From assembly GCF_900114345.1 (NCBI RefSeq), contig NZ_FOZJ01000003.1:186001-250000 (forward strand): DNA of 64,000 nt, written 5' to 3'. Of the stretch, positions 19,310-28,617 are shown in pieces. Within the stretch, counting starts at the first letter, position 1, and every line of letters starts with the position of its first letter. This stretch comes from Microbacterium sp. cf046 (GTDB lineage Bacteria; Actinomycetota; Actinomycetes; Actinomycetales; Microbacteriaceae). The notes beneath the pieces were generated by a model that searched no databases, was not told the origin of the DNA, and was given only the letters and a program-made list of their open reading frames with translations. The translations under genes were made by a program, and so were the position numbers.

Positions 19310-19366
19310 TGGAAGACCAGGTAAAATGATCATCGTGCCAATGACGGCGCGAGAGGAGCCCGCACA

Positions 19367-20563
19367 ATGACGCAGGATACGGCCTACATGCTGAGCGAAG
19401 CGCAGTCGGACGAGCAGGTGATGCCCCTCAGCCCGGACGAACGCGCCGCGATCATCGAGGCGGTGCGCGACTTCGCGCAGACCGAGCTCGCGCCGCACGC
19501 GCTCGAATGGGACGAGCAGAAGCACTTTCCTCGCGACGTCCTCGGTCATGCCGGAGCACTCGGGCTCGGCGGCATCTACGTTCGCGCAGACGTCGGCGGC
19601 TCCGCCCTCTCGCGTTCGGACGCCGTGGCGATCGTCGAGGAGCTCGCGAAGGCCGACCCGTCGATCGCGGCCTACATCACGATCCACAACATGGTCGCCT
19701 GGATGATCGACTCCTACGGCTCGCCGGATCAGCGCATGACCTGGCTGCCGCGGCTCACGGCGATGACCGACTTCGGCAGCTACTGCCTCACCGAGCCGGG
19801 CGCGGGATCGGATGCCGCCGCCATCACGACGAGCGCGATCAGGGACGGCGATGACTACGTCCTGACCGGCGTCAAGCAGTTCATCTCGGGCGGCGGCGAA
19901 GCATCCGTCTACGTCGTCATGGCGCGGACCGGGGAGCCGGGCGCCCGCGGCATCACCGCGTTCCTCGTCCCCGGCGACACGGAGGGTCTGTCGTTCGGCC
20001 AGAACGAGAAGAAGATGGGCTGGAACGCGCAGCCCACGCGGCAGGTGATCCTCGACGCCGTCCGGGTTCCGGCATCCGCGATCCTCGGCGTGGAGGGACA
20101 GGGCTTCAAGATCGCCATGTCGGCCCTGAACGGCGGCCGGATCAACATCGCCGCGTGCTCGCTCGGCGGTGCCCAGTGGGCGCTGGATCGCGCGGTGCAG
20201 TACGTGCACGAGCGCTTCACGTTCGGCGAGCCGCTCGCCGAGAAGCAGTCCGTCGTCTTCACGCTCGCCGACATGGCGACCGAGCTGCGCGCCGCGCGCG
20301 CCCTCGTGCGGGACGCCGCGCGCGCCCTCGACGAGAAGGCCCCGGATGTCGCGATGCAGTGCGCGATGGCCAAGCGCTTCGCGACCGACGCGGGCTCGCG
20401 GATCGCGAACGAGGCACTTCAGCTGCACGGCGGCTACGGCTACCTGCACGAGTACGGCATCGAGAAGGTGGTCCGCGATCTGCGCGTGCATCAGATCCTC
20501 GAGGGAACGAACGAGATCATGCGCGTGATCATCGGGCGCGAGCTGCTGGGAGCGGGGCGGTGA
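19367..20563 (+). CDS. Acyl-CoA dehydrogenase, isobutyryl-CoA type
   Basis: FAD-dependent alpha,beta-dehydrogenation of a short branched acyl-CoA. The protein has 398 residues, the usual length. Visible: substrate/FAD motif YCLTEPGAGSDAA, KQFISGGG, the R(x)TFGEPLAEKQ FAD-binding segment and the C-terminal EGTNEIMR with the catalytic base Glu379. The following genes encode 3-hydroxyisobutyrate dehydrogenase (GTGA overlap) and an enoyl-CoA hydratase, and etfBA lies nearby. That context points to valine degradation and isobutyryl-CoA as substrate; this is inference from neighbourhood. Confidence 0.88.
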   Translation: MTQDTAYMLSEAQSDEQVMPLSPDERAAIIEAVRDFAQTELAPHALEWDEQKHFPRDVLGHAGALGLGGIYVRADVGGSALSRSDAVAIVEELAKADPSIAAYITIHNMVAWMIDSYGSPDQRMTWLPRLTAMTDFGSYCLTEPGAGSDAAAITTSAIRDGDDYVLTGVKQFISGGGEASVYVVMARTGEPGARGITAFLVPGDTEGLSFGQNEKKMGWNAQPTRQVILDAVRVPASAILGVEGQGFKIAMSALNGGRINIAACSLGGAQWALDRAVQYVHERFTFGEPLAEKQSVVFTLADMATELRAARALVRDAARALDEKAPDVAMQCAMAKRFATDAGSRIANEALQLHGGYGYLHEYGIEKVVRDLRVHQILEGTNEIMRVIIGRELLGAGR

Positions 20564-21459
20564 GGATCTCCTTTCTGGGCCTCGGCCACATGGGGCTGCC
20601 CATGGCGCAGAACCTGGTCGCGGCCGGGCACGAGATCGTCGGGTTCGATGTGGTTCCCGCGGCGATCGACGCGGCGCGTGCGGCCGGCATCCCGGTCGTC
20701 GATTCGGGGCAGGATGCCGCGGCATCCGCCGAGGTCGTCATCACGATGTTCCCGAGCGGCCGTCATGTGATCGACGCGTATCGCGGTTCGGACCAGGTGC
20801 CCGGCCTCCTCGCGGTGGCGCCCGCAGGGACCCTGTTCATCGACTCGTCCACGATCGCGGTCGATGAGGCGCGCGAGGCGCACGCGCTCGCCGAGGAGGC
20901 GGGGCACCGTTCGCTGGACGCACCCGTCTCGGGCGGCGTCGTGGGGGCGGAGAATGCGACGCTCGCGTTTATGGTCGGCGGCTCGGACGAGGACTTCGAA
21001 GCGGCTCGCCCGATCCTCGAGCAGATGGGCCGCCGCGTCGTGCACTGCGGCGGCGCCGGTCTCGGCCAGGCGGCCAAGGTCTGCAACAACATGATCCTGG
21101 GCATCTCGCAGATCGCCGTCGCCGAGGCGTTCGTGCTGGGGGAGCGGCTCGGACTCAGCCACCAGGCGCTGTTCGATGTGGCCTCCAACGCATCGGGGCA
21201 GTGCTGGGCGCTGACCACCAACTGTCCGGTTCCCGGCCCGGTGCCCACCAGCCCCGCCAACCGCGACTACCGGCCCGGCTTCGCCGGAGCCCTGATGTCC
21301 AAGGACCTCGGGCTCGCCGAGCAGGCGATCGACCTGACCGGTGTCGACGCGAAGCTGGGGCGCCTGGCGCGCGAGATCTACAAGGAGTTCGCGGCCGGCG
21401 CCGGAGCCGGGCAGGATTTCTCCGGGATCATCAACACGATCCGCGCCGAGAGCGCCTGA
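20560..21459 (+). CDS. mmsB: 3-hydroxyisobutyrate dehydrogenase
   Basis: NAD-dependent oxidation of 3-hydroxyisobutyrate to methylmalonate semialdehyde in valine catabolism. The protein has 299 residues. The N-terminal Rossmann motif is GLGHMG (6-11), followed by the substrate loop DAPVSGGVVGA and the catalytic Lys in GQAAKVCNN. Start GTG 20560 shares GTGA with the stop of the acyl-CoA dehydrogenase, so the two are coupled; the frame extends upstream but that part is antiphase to the dehydrogenase. Contains the perfect 16-bp palindrome GGATGCCGCGGCATCC at 20712-20727. Confidence 0.93.
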   Translation: MRISFLGLGHMGLPMAQNLVAAGHEIVGFDVVPAAIDAARAAGIPVVDSGQDAAASAEVVITMFPSGRHVIDAYRGSDQVPGLLAVAPAGTLFIDSSTIAVDEAREAHALAEEAGHRSLDAPVSGGVVGAENATLAFMVGGSDEDFEAARPILEQMGRRVVHCGGAGLGQAAKVCNNMILGISQIAVAEAFVLGERLGLSHQALFDVASNASGQCWALTTNCPVPGPVPTSPANRDYRPGFAGALMSKDLGLAEQAIDLTGVDAKLGRLAREIYKEFAAGAGAGQDFSGIINTIRAESA

Positions 21460-21536
21460 CCTTCCGCTCGGCTGTCCGACCCGACGACCGCGGTCGCAGG
21501 AGGTGACAGGCGAAGAGTGCACGTCCGAGGAGAGCT

Positions 21537-22313
21537 ATGACCGAGTACGAGACGATCCTGGTCGAGACGCGCGGGCGCGTCGGGTGGATCACCCTGAACC
21601 GCCCCGAAGCGCTCAACGCGCTGAACTCGCAGGTCATGCACGACATCGTCGCTGCGGCATCCGCATTCGATGCGGATCAGGGCATCGGCGCGATCGTGCT
21701 CACCGGGTCGGAGCGGGCGTTCGCCGCCGGCGCCGACATCAAGGAGATGGAGTCCAAGTCGGGGCTCGACATGGTGATGGACGATCACTTCGGGGGCTGG
21801 ACGCAGTTCGCGGCGGTCCGCACGCCGGTGATCGCCGCGGTGTCGGGCTACGCGCTCGGTGGCGGGTGCGAGCTGGCCATGATGTGCGACATCATCCTCG
21901 CCGCCGACACCGCGAAGTTCGGGCAGCCCGAGATCAACCTCGGCGTGATCCCCGGGATGGGGGGCTCGCAGCGTCTCGTGCGCGCGGTCGGGTACTACAA
22001 GGCCGCCGAGCTCGTCCTGACCGGCCGGATGATGGATGCCGCCGAGGCGGAGCGCGCCGGTCTCGTCTCACGTGTCGTTCCCGCGGCCGACCTGCTCGAT
22101 GAAGCCGGCAAGGTCGCCGACACGATCGCGTCGAAGTCGCTGCCTTCGGTGTACGCGGCCAAGGCTGCGATGGATGCCGCGCTGGAGACCACGCTCGCCG
22201 AAGGCCTCCGCTTCGAGAAGCACACCTTCGCGGCGCTGTTCGACACCGCCGATCAGAAGGAAGGGATGGCGGCCTTCCGTGAGAAGCGCGCCCCCGACTT
22301 CCGGAACCGCTGA
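21537..22313 (+). CDS. Enoyl-CoA hydratase (crotonase family)
   Basis: Hydrates a 2-enoyl-CoA (methacrylyl-CoA if it serves the valine pathway). The 258 residues match the family. The oxyanion-hole region is [11 protein letters not shown], and the two catalytic glutamates are present: Glu112 in [11 protein letters not shown] and Glu132 in [13 protein letters not shown]. Both glutamates favour a hydratase over 3-hydroxyisobutyryl-CoA hydrolase. ATG 21537 follows GAGGAGAGCT. It lies 77 bp after mmsB on the same strand. Confidence 0.92.
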   Translation: MTEYETILVETRGRVGWITLNRPEALNALNSQVMHDIVAAASAFDADQGIGAIVLTGSERAFAAGADIKEMESKSGLDMVMDDHFGGWTQFAAVRTPVIAAVSGYALGGGCELAMMCDIILAADTAKFGQPEINLGVIPGMGGSQRLVRAVGYYKAAELVLTGRMMDAAEAERAGLVSRVVPAADLLDEAGKVADTIASKSLPSVYAAKAAMDAALETTLAEGLRFEKHTFAALFDTADQKEGMAAFREKRAPDFRNR

Positions 22314-22334
22314 CCCGGTCGGCGCCTCCGTGGG

Positions 22335-22871
22335 TCAGAGCGGGTCGGGGAGCGGCCGCGGGTCGGCGAAGTCGCCGGCATCCTTGCGGAACCGCGCCAG
22401 GATCCGCACGAGCTCGACGGTGTCGTCGCCGGAGAGCCCGGGATCGGCGAAGACGGCCGTGTTCAGCGCGTCGGTCGCGCGCTCGACCAGTTCGCGCCCC
22501 GATGGCGTGAGCACGAGCATCGCCGCACGTCCGTCTCCCGGATGCGGCTCCCGCTCGACCAGACCGTCGCGCACGAGCCGATCGACGGTGTTCGTCACGC
22601 TCGTGGGGTGCACCTGCAGGCGCGCGATGGCACTCGCCATCGGCATCCGTCCCTCACGGGTGAAGCCGAGCAGGCGCAGCATCTCGTACCGGGCGAACGA
22701 CAGCTTGAAGGGCTTGAGGGTCGCGTCGATGCGCGCGAGCATCAGCTGCTGGGCGCGGATGATCGAGGTGACGACCGACACACCGGTGGCGGCATCCGTC
22801 CATCCGTGCGCGATCCACTGGCGCTTCGCCTCGGCGATCGGGTCGACGGGGAGCGGTCCTGTCTTCGCCAT
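22335..22871 (-). CDS. MarR family transcriptional regulator
   Basis: A 178-residue winged-helix repressor. The core reads FARYEMLRLLGF, the recognition region LQVHPTSVTNTVDRLVRDGLV and the wing EREPHPGDGRAAMLVLTPSG, which is the classic MarR pattern including the DGRA wing. ATG 22871 is preceded by GGAAGGGAGG. It is divergent from etfB with a 108-bp spacer and convergent with the enoyl-CoA hydratase, so it may respond to an acyl-CoA or phenolic ligand and control either unit. Long upstream frame is antisense to etfBA and not real. Confidence 0.9.
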   Translation of the reverse strand: MAKTGPLPVDPIAEAKRQWIAHGWTDAATGVSVVTSIIRAQQLMLARIDATLKPFKLSFARYEMLRLLGFTREGRMPMASAIARLQVHPTSVTNTVDRLVRDGLVEREPHPGDGRAAMLVLTPSGRELVERATDALNTAVFADPGLSGDDTVELVRILARFRKDAGDFADPRPLPDPL

Positions 22872-22948
22872 CGTCGGCCTCCCTTCCGGCGCTGTCCACG
22901 GTAGCCGGTCGGCGACCGGGCGGCGCATTCGCACGCGGATGTGCGCCA

Positions 22949-22954
22949 TAGACT
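22949..22954 (+). promoter_or_regulatory. Putative -10 element TAGACT for etfB
   Basis: TAGACT lies 25 bp before ATG 22980, leaving room for the AAGGAGCGG ribosome site. No good -35. It is within the MarR/etfB divergent spacer. Confidence 0.35.
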
Positions 22955-22979
22955 CGATGCGACGAAGGAGCGGAGCGCA

Positions 22980-23756
22980 ATGAAGATCGTCGTCTTGGTC
23001 AAAGAGGTCCCGGACACCTACGGGGATCGCAAGCTCAGTCTCGAGACCGGTCTGGCCGATCGGGCGGCGAGCGAGACGGTGCTCGATGAGATCGGCGAGC
23101 GGTCCCTCGAGGTGGCGCTGAGCTACGCCGACAAGAATCCGGATGCCGAGGTCGTCGTGCTCTCGATGGCGCCGTCCGGGTCTGCGGCCACAGTCCGCAA
23201 GGGCCTGTCGATGGGCGCGGCCTCTGCGGTGCACATCGCCGACGAGGGCCTGGTGGGCGCGGACCTCGGTCTGACCGCCGAGGTTCTGGCCGCCGCGATC
23301 ACGCGCACCGGCTTCGATCTGGTCATCACCGGGAACCTGTCCACTGATGGTTCGGGCGGCGTGATGGCGGCGATGGTCGCGGAGCTGCTGGATGTGCCGA
23401 ACGTGACCGCGCTGAACAAGGTCGTGATCGGCGACGGCACGGTCTCGGGGGAGCGCGCGAGCGACGGGGCGACCATGCAGGTCTCGGCCGATCTGCCCGC
23501 GGTGATCTCGATCACCGAGGCGCTGCCCGACGCTCGGTTCCCGAACTTCAAGGGCATCATGGCGGCGAAGAAGAAGCCGTTCGAGACGCTGAGCATCGAG
23601 GACCTGGGCATCGAGCCGGAGGACCCGGCCGCGTCCCGGTCGATCGTGCTCGCGCTGTCCGAGAAGCCGCCGCGCCATGCCGGCACCAAGATCGTCGACG
23701 AGGGCGACGCGGGTGAGAAGCTCGCGGAGTACCTGGTCCAGAACCGGCTCGTGTGA
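22980..23756 (+). CDS. etfB: Electron transfer flavoprotein, beta subunit
   Basis: Small ETF subunit (258 residues) that accepts electrons from acyl-CoA dehydrogenases. N-terminus MKIVVLVKEVPDTYGDRKLS and the signature DLPAVISITE with the following NFKGIMAAKKKP are diagnostic of the family. ATG 22980 follows AAGGAGCGG; an earlier in-frame ATG at 22941 lies in the promoter region. etfA begins 9 bp downstream. Confidence 0.95.
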   Translation: MKIVVLVKEVPDTYGDRKLSLETGLADRAASETVLDEIGERSLEVALSYADKNPDAEVVVLSMAPSGSAATVRKGLSMGAASAVHIADEGLVGADLGLTAEVLAAAITRTGFDLVITGNLSTDGSGGVMAAMVAELLDVPNVTALNKVVIGDGTVSGERASDGATMQVSADLPAVISITEALPDARFPNFKGIMAAKKKPFETLSIEDLGIEPEDPAASRSIVLALSEKPPRHAGTKIVDEGDAGEKLAEYLVQNRLV

Positions 23757-23765
23757 GGTGACGAC

Positions 23766-24734
23766 GTGACTTTTCCTGATGACTCGATCCTCGTCCTGCT
23801 GGACGTGACCCCCGCCGGCGAGCTCGCCAAGAGCTCGGCCGGGCTGCTCGGCGCAGCGTCCCAGGCGGGCACGCCGGTGGCGCTCGTGGTCGGCGACGAG
23901 AAGCTGGCGACGGATGCCGCCGCCCTGGGTGCGGCGTTCGTGCTGACCGCGGCTCCCGATGAACACCTGTTGACGGTGCCGGTCGCCGATGCGCTCGCGT
24001 CGGCTGCGGATCTGGTGCGGCCGGACGCGATCCTGATCTCGAACTCGATCGAGGGCCGCGATGTCGCCGGGCGGTATGCCGCCCGCACTCGCTCGGGCCT
24101 GTGCGTGGACGCCGTCGGCATTTCCCGGGATGCCGAGGGCGTCGTCGCGCACCACTCGGTCTACGGCGGCGCGTACAACGTCGATGCCGCTGTGACGTGG
24201 GGTGCGCCGGTGATCACGGTGCGCCAGGGTGCGGTCGAGGCGCGGGCGGATGCCGTCCCCTCACCGGTGGTCGAGACCCTCACGGTCAGCCCGTCCGGCC
24301 GCAGGGCGGCGACGGTCGGCGCGGTCGACGCAGCCGAAGTGACCTCCTCGCGACCCGAGCTCAGGGGTGCGACCAAGGTCGTCTCCGGCGGCCGTGGTCT
24401 CGGGTCCGCGGAGAAGTTCGCGCTGGTCGATCAGCTGGCCGACGCGCTCGGCGCTGCGGTCGGCGCGTCGCGCGCGGCGGTTGACGCGGGCTATGTGCCG
24501 CAGTCGTACCAGGTCGGGCAGACGGGCGTGTCCGTGGCGCCGCAGCTGTACATCGCCCTGGGCATCTCGGGGGCGATCCAGCACAAGGCCGGCATGCAGA
24601 CCGCGAAGACGATCGTCGCGATCAACAAGGACGCCGATGCGCCGATCTTCGAGATCGCCGACTTCGGCGTCGTGGGCGACCTGTTCACGGTCGTGCCACA
24701 GCTGATCGCAGCCCTCGAGGCGCGGAAGGCCTGA
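23766..24734 (+). CDS. etfA: Electron transfer flavoprotein, alpha subunit
   Basis: FAD-binding ETF subunit, 322 residues. The C-terminal FAD domain shows [39 protein letters not shown] and [10 protein letters not shown], the family signature. Start is GTG 23766 with TGAGGTGA in front. It forms an operon with etfB and probably with the cytochrome b protein 6 bp downstream, which is unusual: etfA is often followed by a cysteine desulfurase in actinobacteria. Confidence 0.95.
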   Translation: MTFPDDSILVLLDVTPAGELAKSSAGLLGAASQAGTPVALVVGDEKLATDAAALGAAFVLTAAPDEHLLTVPVADALASAADLVRPDAILISNSIEGRDVAGRYAARTRSGLCVDAVGISRDAEGVVAHHSVYGGAYNVDAAVTWGAPVITVRQGAVEARADAVPSPVVETLTVSPSGRRAATVGAVDAAEVTSSRPELRGATKVVSGGRGLGSAEKFALVDQLADALGAAVGASRAAVDAGYVPQSYQVGQTGVSVAPQLYIALGISGAIQHKAGMQTAKTIVAINKDADAPIFEIADFGVVGDLFTVVPQLIAALEARKA

Positions 24735-24740
24735 CCCGGC

Positions 24741-26495
24741 ATGGGGACCTACGGCCAGACGGTCCGACGCGGGCTGCCGCGGCGGCCAGGCGGCGAGCCC
24801 TGGCCTCCGGCCGGAGCCTCACCCACTGCGACGGTCGCCGAGCCGGTCGACGAGGCAGTGCCTGCGGGAGTGACTGCGAGCGTGCTTCCCGCCGCGGTCA
24901 CCGAGGCGTCCGCCGAAGGCCTGGCGACCTCCGAGGTCATCGCGCCGACCGCTGAGCGAACGGCGCCGACGGGTACGGTGCCGTCCGCGCCGGCGTCACC
25001 CGCGGCCGTGGGCGGTGCACGGGTGATCCGCCGCGGCCTCCCGCGCGTGGCGGGCGGGGAGCCCTGGCCCCGCGCCGAGTCCACCACCGGTGCGGTGCAC
25101 GTCGAGCCGTCGACGGAGGCCGCAGTCGGGGCGGTGGCCGCAGCCGCGACCGTCGCCTCCTCCTCCGCGCCGCCCGCAGCACCGGTCGCGCCCGTCGAAG
25201 CGTCCGCGGCCGCCGCGCCTCCTTCGCGCCAGTCCGCCGTGGCGGACTCCGCGCAGGCGTCGCCACCGTCCGATGGAGCCAAGCCCCTCCGACGCGGCCT
25301 GCCGCGCGTTCCCGGCGGTGACCCATGGCCGCCCGCCGGCCCCGCCCCCGCCGCTGCACCTCTCGGCGTCGCGGCGGCACCGACCGATGTCACCGCTCCC
25401 TTCATCGACGTCACGGCGGTCGAGCCTGCGACGCGGCAGGAGCCGGCGGTCGTGGAGACCGCACTGGTGCCTGCAACGGCCGACGTGTCGACCCCGCTGC
25501 CGTTCACCCGCACGGTGTTCCCGGGTCGGGCGGCCGTCGTGTTCGAGCGGGAGCGGCTCGCCGGCACCCTGATCACCGCGCCGGAGCCGAAGAAGTACGG
25601 ACCGCTCACCCGCCTGCAGTGGGCCGGGCTGGTGATCGTCGGCGGCGCCGGCCTCCTGTTCGCGGCCGGCATGGCGGTGCTCGCGGTTCGGTTCCTGCTG
25701 AGCCTGGAGCCGTTCCAGGAGTTCCTCACCGCATACCCGGGGGAGTATCCGCTGCCGGAGGGCGCGCCGGTCGGCATCCCGCCGTGGCTGGGCTGGCAGC
25801 ACTTCTTCAACGTGTTCCTGATGGTGCTGATCATCCGGTCGGGGCTGCAGGTGCGCACCGAGAAGCGGCCGACCGCGTTCTGGTCGCCGCGCGGCAATGA
25901 GAAGCGCAAGATCAGCCTGAACCTGTGGTTCCACCAGTCCCTGGACATCCTCTGGATCGTCAACGGAGTGATCTTCATCGTGCTGCTGTTCGCCACCGGA
26001 CAGTGGATGAAGCTCGTGCCGACGAGTTGGGCGGTGTTCCCGAACGCGATCAGCGCGGCCCTGCAGTACGTGTCGCTGGACTGGCCGACCGAGAACGGCT
26101 GGGTCAACTACAACTCACTGCAGCAGCTCGCGTACTTCGCGACCGTGTTCCTGGCCGCGCCGCTCGCGATCGCCACCGGCGTGCGGATGAGCGGCATCTG
26201 GCCCAAGAACGCGAAGACCCTGAACCGGATCTACCCGATCGAGATCGCGCGGGCGATCCACTTCCCCGTGATGCTCTACTTCGTCGCGTTCATCATCGTC
26301 CACGTCGCGCTGGTCTTCGCCACCGGAGCACTGCGCAACCTGAACCACATGTACGCCTCGCAGGACGTGATCAACTGGGTCGGCTTCTGGATCTTCACCG
26401 CCTCGATGGTCGTGATCATCGCAGGCTGGATCGCCGCGCGACCCCTCGTCCTCGCCCCCATCGCGAGAGTGTTCGGCAAGGTCAGCGGACGCTGA
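24741..26495 (+). CDS. Cytochrome b membrane protein with long repeat-bearing N-terminal tail
   Basis: 584 residues in two parts. Residues 1-290 are Ala/Pro/Thr-rich and probably disordered, with three copies of RRGLPRxxGG(E/D)PWP at 9-22, 97-110 and 184-197. Residues about 293-584 form a di-heme cytochrome b domain of the formate dehydrogenase gamma/thiosulfate reductase type, with membrane segments and candidate heme ligands His354, His398, His507 and His521. It begins 6 bp after etfA, so it may be cotranscribed with the ETF genes. A direct electron path between ETF and this cytochrome is possible but unproven; no molybdoenzyme subunit is adjacent. Confidence 0.8.
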   Translation: MGTYGQTVRRGLPRRPGGEPWPPAGASPTATVAEPVDEAVPAGVTASVLPAAVTEASAEGLATSEVIAPTAERTAPTGTVPSAPASPAAVGGARVIRRGLPRVAGGEPWPRAESTTGAVHVEPSTEAAVGAVAAAATVASSSAPPAAPVAPVEASAAAAPPSRQSAVADSAQASPPSDGAKPLRRGLPRVPGGDPWPPAGPAPAAAPLGVAAAPTDVTAPFIDVTAVEPATRQEPAVVETALVPATADVSTPLPFTRTVFPGRAAVVFERERLAGTLITAPEPKKYGPLTRLQWAGLVIVGGAGLLFAAGMAVLAVRFLLSLEPFQEFLTAYPGEYPLPEGAPVGIPPWLGWQHFFNVFLMVLIIRSGLQVRTEKRPTAFWSPRGNEKRKISLNLWFHQSLDILWIVNGVIFIVLLFATGQWMKLVPTSWAVFPNAISAALQYVSLDWPTENGWVNYNSLQQLAYFATVFLAAPLAIATGVRMSGIWPKNAKTLNRIYPIEIARAIHFPVMLYFVAFIIVHVALVFATGALRNLNHMYASQDVINWVGFWIFTASMVVIIAGWIAARPLVLAPIARVFGKVSGR

Positions 26496-26505
26496 CCTCG
26501 CCGAA
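26472..26505. terminator. Terminator-like palindrome, copy 1
   Basis: Two 16-bp arms (TTCGGCAAGGTCAGCG and its complement with one mismatch) separated by GA. The left arm encodes the last codons of the cytochrome b protein, and the stop TGA lies in the right arm. No T-tract follows. Confidence 0.6.
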
Positions 26506-26509
26506 CAAC

Positions 26510-26546
26510 GGTCATCGAGTAGGCGCGCAGCGACGTATCGAGATGC
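26510..26546. repeat. Interspersed repeat relative (CGAGTAGGCGCGCAGCG type)
   Basis: The stretch GGTCATCGAGTAGGCGCGCA then GCGACGTATCGAGATGC shares words with the repeats near 45980-46086 and 47945-48005 (GCGCGCAGCG, GTATCGAG). It lies between the two copies of the duplicated palindrome. Confidence 0.5.
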
Positions 26547-26577
26547 GGCAAGGTCAGCGGACGCTGACCTCGCCGAA
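26544..26577. terminator. Terminator-like palindrome, copy 2
   Basis: Same palindrome as copy 1 with a weaker outer end (TGCGGC instead of TTCGGC). It lies 7 bp beyond the cofE stop and can act on the minus-strand transcript. Confidence 0.55.
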
Positions 26578-26583
26578 CGACGG

Positions 26584-27351
26584 TCAGCGAGCGGGCGTGA
26601 CGGATGCCGCTCCGTCGGCGTACCCGTCGGCGTAGGCCTCGTCGGCCCCGCGGCGGAACATGTCGCGCTCGAGCGACCGCACGATCGACCGCGCGCCGGG
26701 CAGGTCCAGCTCGCCGACGAGGTCCGCGCGCCCGCGGACGACGGCGACCGGCAGCCGGGCTGCCTTGCCCTTGACCAGGTCCGCGGCAGCGGCGAGCTCA
26801 TCGGCCACGCACGGCATCGTGACCACGAGCGGGCGCCCCTCGGCATCCGTCCCGCCGCGGAGATCCTCGAACACGTGCACGCCGCCCGCGCCGATCGCGG
26901 TGTCGGTCTGTCCCTCGCGCCATGCCCGGCCGAGCGTGTCGGAGACGATCACGCCCACCGAGATCCCGAGGCGCATGCGCAGCCCCGAAGCGAGCTCACG
27001 GGCCGACGCATCCGGATCGACCGGCAGCAGCAGCACGGTGCCGTGCGGCGTGTTGGATGCATCGACACCGGCGGCTGCCGAGACGATGCCGAGCCGGTTC
27101 TGCACGATGCGCGTCAGACCGCCGGTAGGAGTGGGCCTGGTCGCGACGACGCGGACGGTCTCGGCGGTGATCGCGTCCTCGCGATCGTCGGCCGAGATCG
27201 TGCGGCCCTCGGCCTTGGAGACGATCTTCGAGGTCACCACCAGGATGTCGCCGTCGCGCAGAGCACCGTCGGCGGCATCCGCGATCACGCCGACGAGGTC
27301 GGCACCTGCGGCGATCTCGGCGATGCCCTCGAGGGCCCAGATCTGAAGCAC
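26584..27351 (-). CDS. cofE: Coenzyme F420-0:L-glutamate ligase
   Basis: GTP-dependent addition of glutamate to F420-0 during coenzyme F420 synthesis. Start GTG 27351 gives 255 residues beginning [19 protein letters not shown], the expected CofE N-terminus, and matches the usual length of about 245-255. Family motifs seen: [63 protein letters not shown] and [19 protein letters not shown]. No nitroreductase domain is fused (unlike mycobacterial FbiB). It lies 31 bp after the GNAT gene on the same strand; no other F420 gene is nearby. Confidence 0.9.
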   Translation of the reverse strand: MLQIWALEGIAEIAAGADLVGVIADAADGALRDGDILVVTSKIVSKAEGRTISADDREDAITAETVRVVATRPTPTGGLTRIVQNRLGIVSAAAGVDASNTPHGTVLLLPVDPDASARELASGLRMRLGISVGVIVSDTLGRAWREGQTDTAIGAGGVHVFEDLRGGTDAEGRPLVVTMPCVADELAAAADLVKGKAARLPVAVVRGRADLVGELDLPGARSIVRSLERDMFRRGADEAYADGYADGAASVTPAR

Positions 27352-27382
27352 CTCAGGTCGGCGGGGAATCAGCGCGGCCGCG

Positions 27383-27889
27383 TCAGCGGACGAACCGCAC
27401 CTCGGTGAGCGTCTCGCCGAGGAAGGGCTCGGTGTGCGAGGCGCCGTCGAGCTCGAAGCCGTTGCGGACGTAGAAGCGGTGCGCACGGGGGTTGTCCTCG
27501 GCGACCCAGAGGTAGACCTGCTCCTGCCCGTCGATCACCGCGTCGAACAGCCGCTGGCCGATGCCGGTGCCGTGGAACGCGTCGAGCAGGTAGATGAAAT
27601 ACAGCTCGCGGAATCGCGGCGCATCCTTGTCGCGCGCCGGGCCGGAGCCGGCGAATCCGACGATCTCACCGTCGGCGAGCGCCGCGAACATCTTGAACTC
27701 GGGACCCTGCACGGCCCAGTGGGTCCACAGTTCGGCCATGCGCCTCGGGGAGATCTTCTCGAGCGCTGCCTTGCTGATCAGGTGGTCGTAGGTCTCGTGC
27801 CAGCAGGTCGCGTGCACGCGGCCGAGGGCTTCGGCGTCGACGTCCCTGACCGGACGGACGACGATGTCGGTCTGCAGTTCGGCTTCCAT
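27383..27889 (-). CDS. GNAT family N-acetyltransferase
   Basis: A 168-residue acetyltransferase with the acetyl-CoA loop [17 protein letters not shown] and the C-terminal [17 protein letters not shown], both diagnostic for GNAT. The N-terminal [13 protein letters not shown] is shared with many small-molecule acetyltransferases. The substrate is not predictable. The start lacks a ribosome site: TAGAGT, six bases, ATG indicates a leaderless mRNA that probably continues into cofE. Confidence 0.9.
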   Translation of the reverse strand: MEAELQTDIVVRPVRDVDAEALGRVHATCWHETYDHLISKAALEKISPRRMAELWTHWAVQGPEFKMFAALADGEIVGFAGSGPARDKDAPRFRELYFIYLLDAFHGTGIGQRLFDAVIDGQEQVYLWVAEDNPRAHRFYVRNGFELDGASHTEPFLGETLTEVRFVR

Positions 27890-27895
27890 GGGGTG

Positions 27896-27901
27896 ACTCT
27901 A
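27896..27901 (-). promoter_or_regulatory. -10 element TAGAGT for a leaderless GNAT mRNA
   Basis: Minus strand TAGAGT, CACCCC, then ATG 27889. Spacing predicts transcription from the start codon. Confidence 0.5.
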
Positions 27902-28040
27902 CGCTCGGCTCTGCGGGGAGGGAAATCGACGCCCGGCCTTGACTTCACGCGCAGATACCGGCCCGATGCCGACCATCGGCTCTGTCGGAGTTCCACAACG
28001 GAATCGCCGGATGACACACGCATGGCTACGATCGCTCCTC

Positions 28041-28601
28041 ATGAACGTGATCTGGCGAACCCTCCTGACGATCTGGCGCGCGAAGCTGCAGCTGCGCCGC
28101 AACGGGACGCTCGAGCCCACCGCGATCGGTCGCGTGCGGGTGCGCACCCTTCCCACCGACATCGATCTGCTCGGGCACATGAACAACGGCCGCTACGGGT
28201 CCCTCTTCGACCTCGGACGGTTCGATCTGCTGATCCGCACCGGCATCTGGGACGTCTTCCAGAAGCAGGGCTGGTACGCGGTCGTCGCGAACGAGACGAT
28301 CACCTTCCGCAAGTCGCTGGAGCTGTGGCAGCGCTTCACGGTCGAGTCCCGCCTGCTCGGCCACGACGACAAGTCGGCGTATCTGATGCACCGCGCGGTC
28401 GTCGACGGCGAGGTCTACGCCGAGATGATCGTGCGGGCGCGGTTCCTGCGCCGATCCGGCGGGCTCGTGCCGCATGAGGAGCTCTTCCAGGCGCTGCACC
28501 GACCGGACAACCTGCCTGAGCTCGCGCCCTGGGTGACCGAATGGGCCGCCGCGTCGGCTCTTCCGTCGACGAGGGTGCCGGCGCCGAGCGTCTGGATGTG
28601 A
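28041..28601 (+). CDS. Acyl-CoA thioesterase (hot-dog fold)
   Basis: A 186-residue thioesterase of the 4-hydroxybenzoyl-CoA/THEM6-like group. The hot-dog core reads PTDIDLLGHMNNGRYGSLFDLGRFDLL (active-site Asp/His/Asn region), then NETITFRKSLELWQRFTVES and EMIVRARFLRR. ATG 28041 is chosen because it starts the conserved part and lies eight bases after TACGAT, giving a nearly leaderless transcript; two earlier in-frame ATGs add a poorly conserved extension. Substrate unknown. Confidence 0.82.
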   Translation: MNVIWRTLLTIWRAKLQLRRNGTLEPTAIGRVRVRTLPTDIDLLGHMNNGRYGSLFDLGRFDLLIRTGIWDVFQKQGWYAVVANETITFRKSLELWQRFTVESRLLGHDDKSAYLMHRAVVDGEVYAEMIVRARFLRRSGGLVPHEELFQALHRPDNLPELAPWVTEWAAASALPSTRVPAPSVWM

Positions 28602-28605
28602 CCGA

Positions 28606-28611
28606 TAGCGT
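28606..28611 (+). promoter_or_regulatory. -10 element TAGCGT for a leaderless membrane-protein mRNA
   Basis: TAGCGT, GGACGG, then GTG 28618. Confidence 0.45.
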
Positions 28612-28617
28612 GGACGG

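Larger units (their letters stand above)
26474..26591. repeat. 46-bp direct repeat, two copies (26474-26519 and 26546-26591)
   Basis: Two copies differ at two positions and start 72 bp apart. Each contains the AGGTCAGCG-GA-CGCTGACCT palindrome followed by TCGCCGAAC(A/G)ACGGTCA(T/G)CGAG. Copy 1 covers the end of the cytochrome b gene and copy 2 the end of cofE, so each convergent gene ends in one copy. Confidence 0.85.

Noticed and set aside
27352..27486. Longer cofE start
   Set aside because: The extension is the GNAT gene read in another frame; GTG 27351 gives the standard CofE N-terminus and length.
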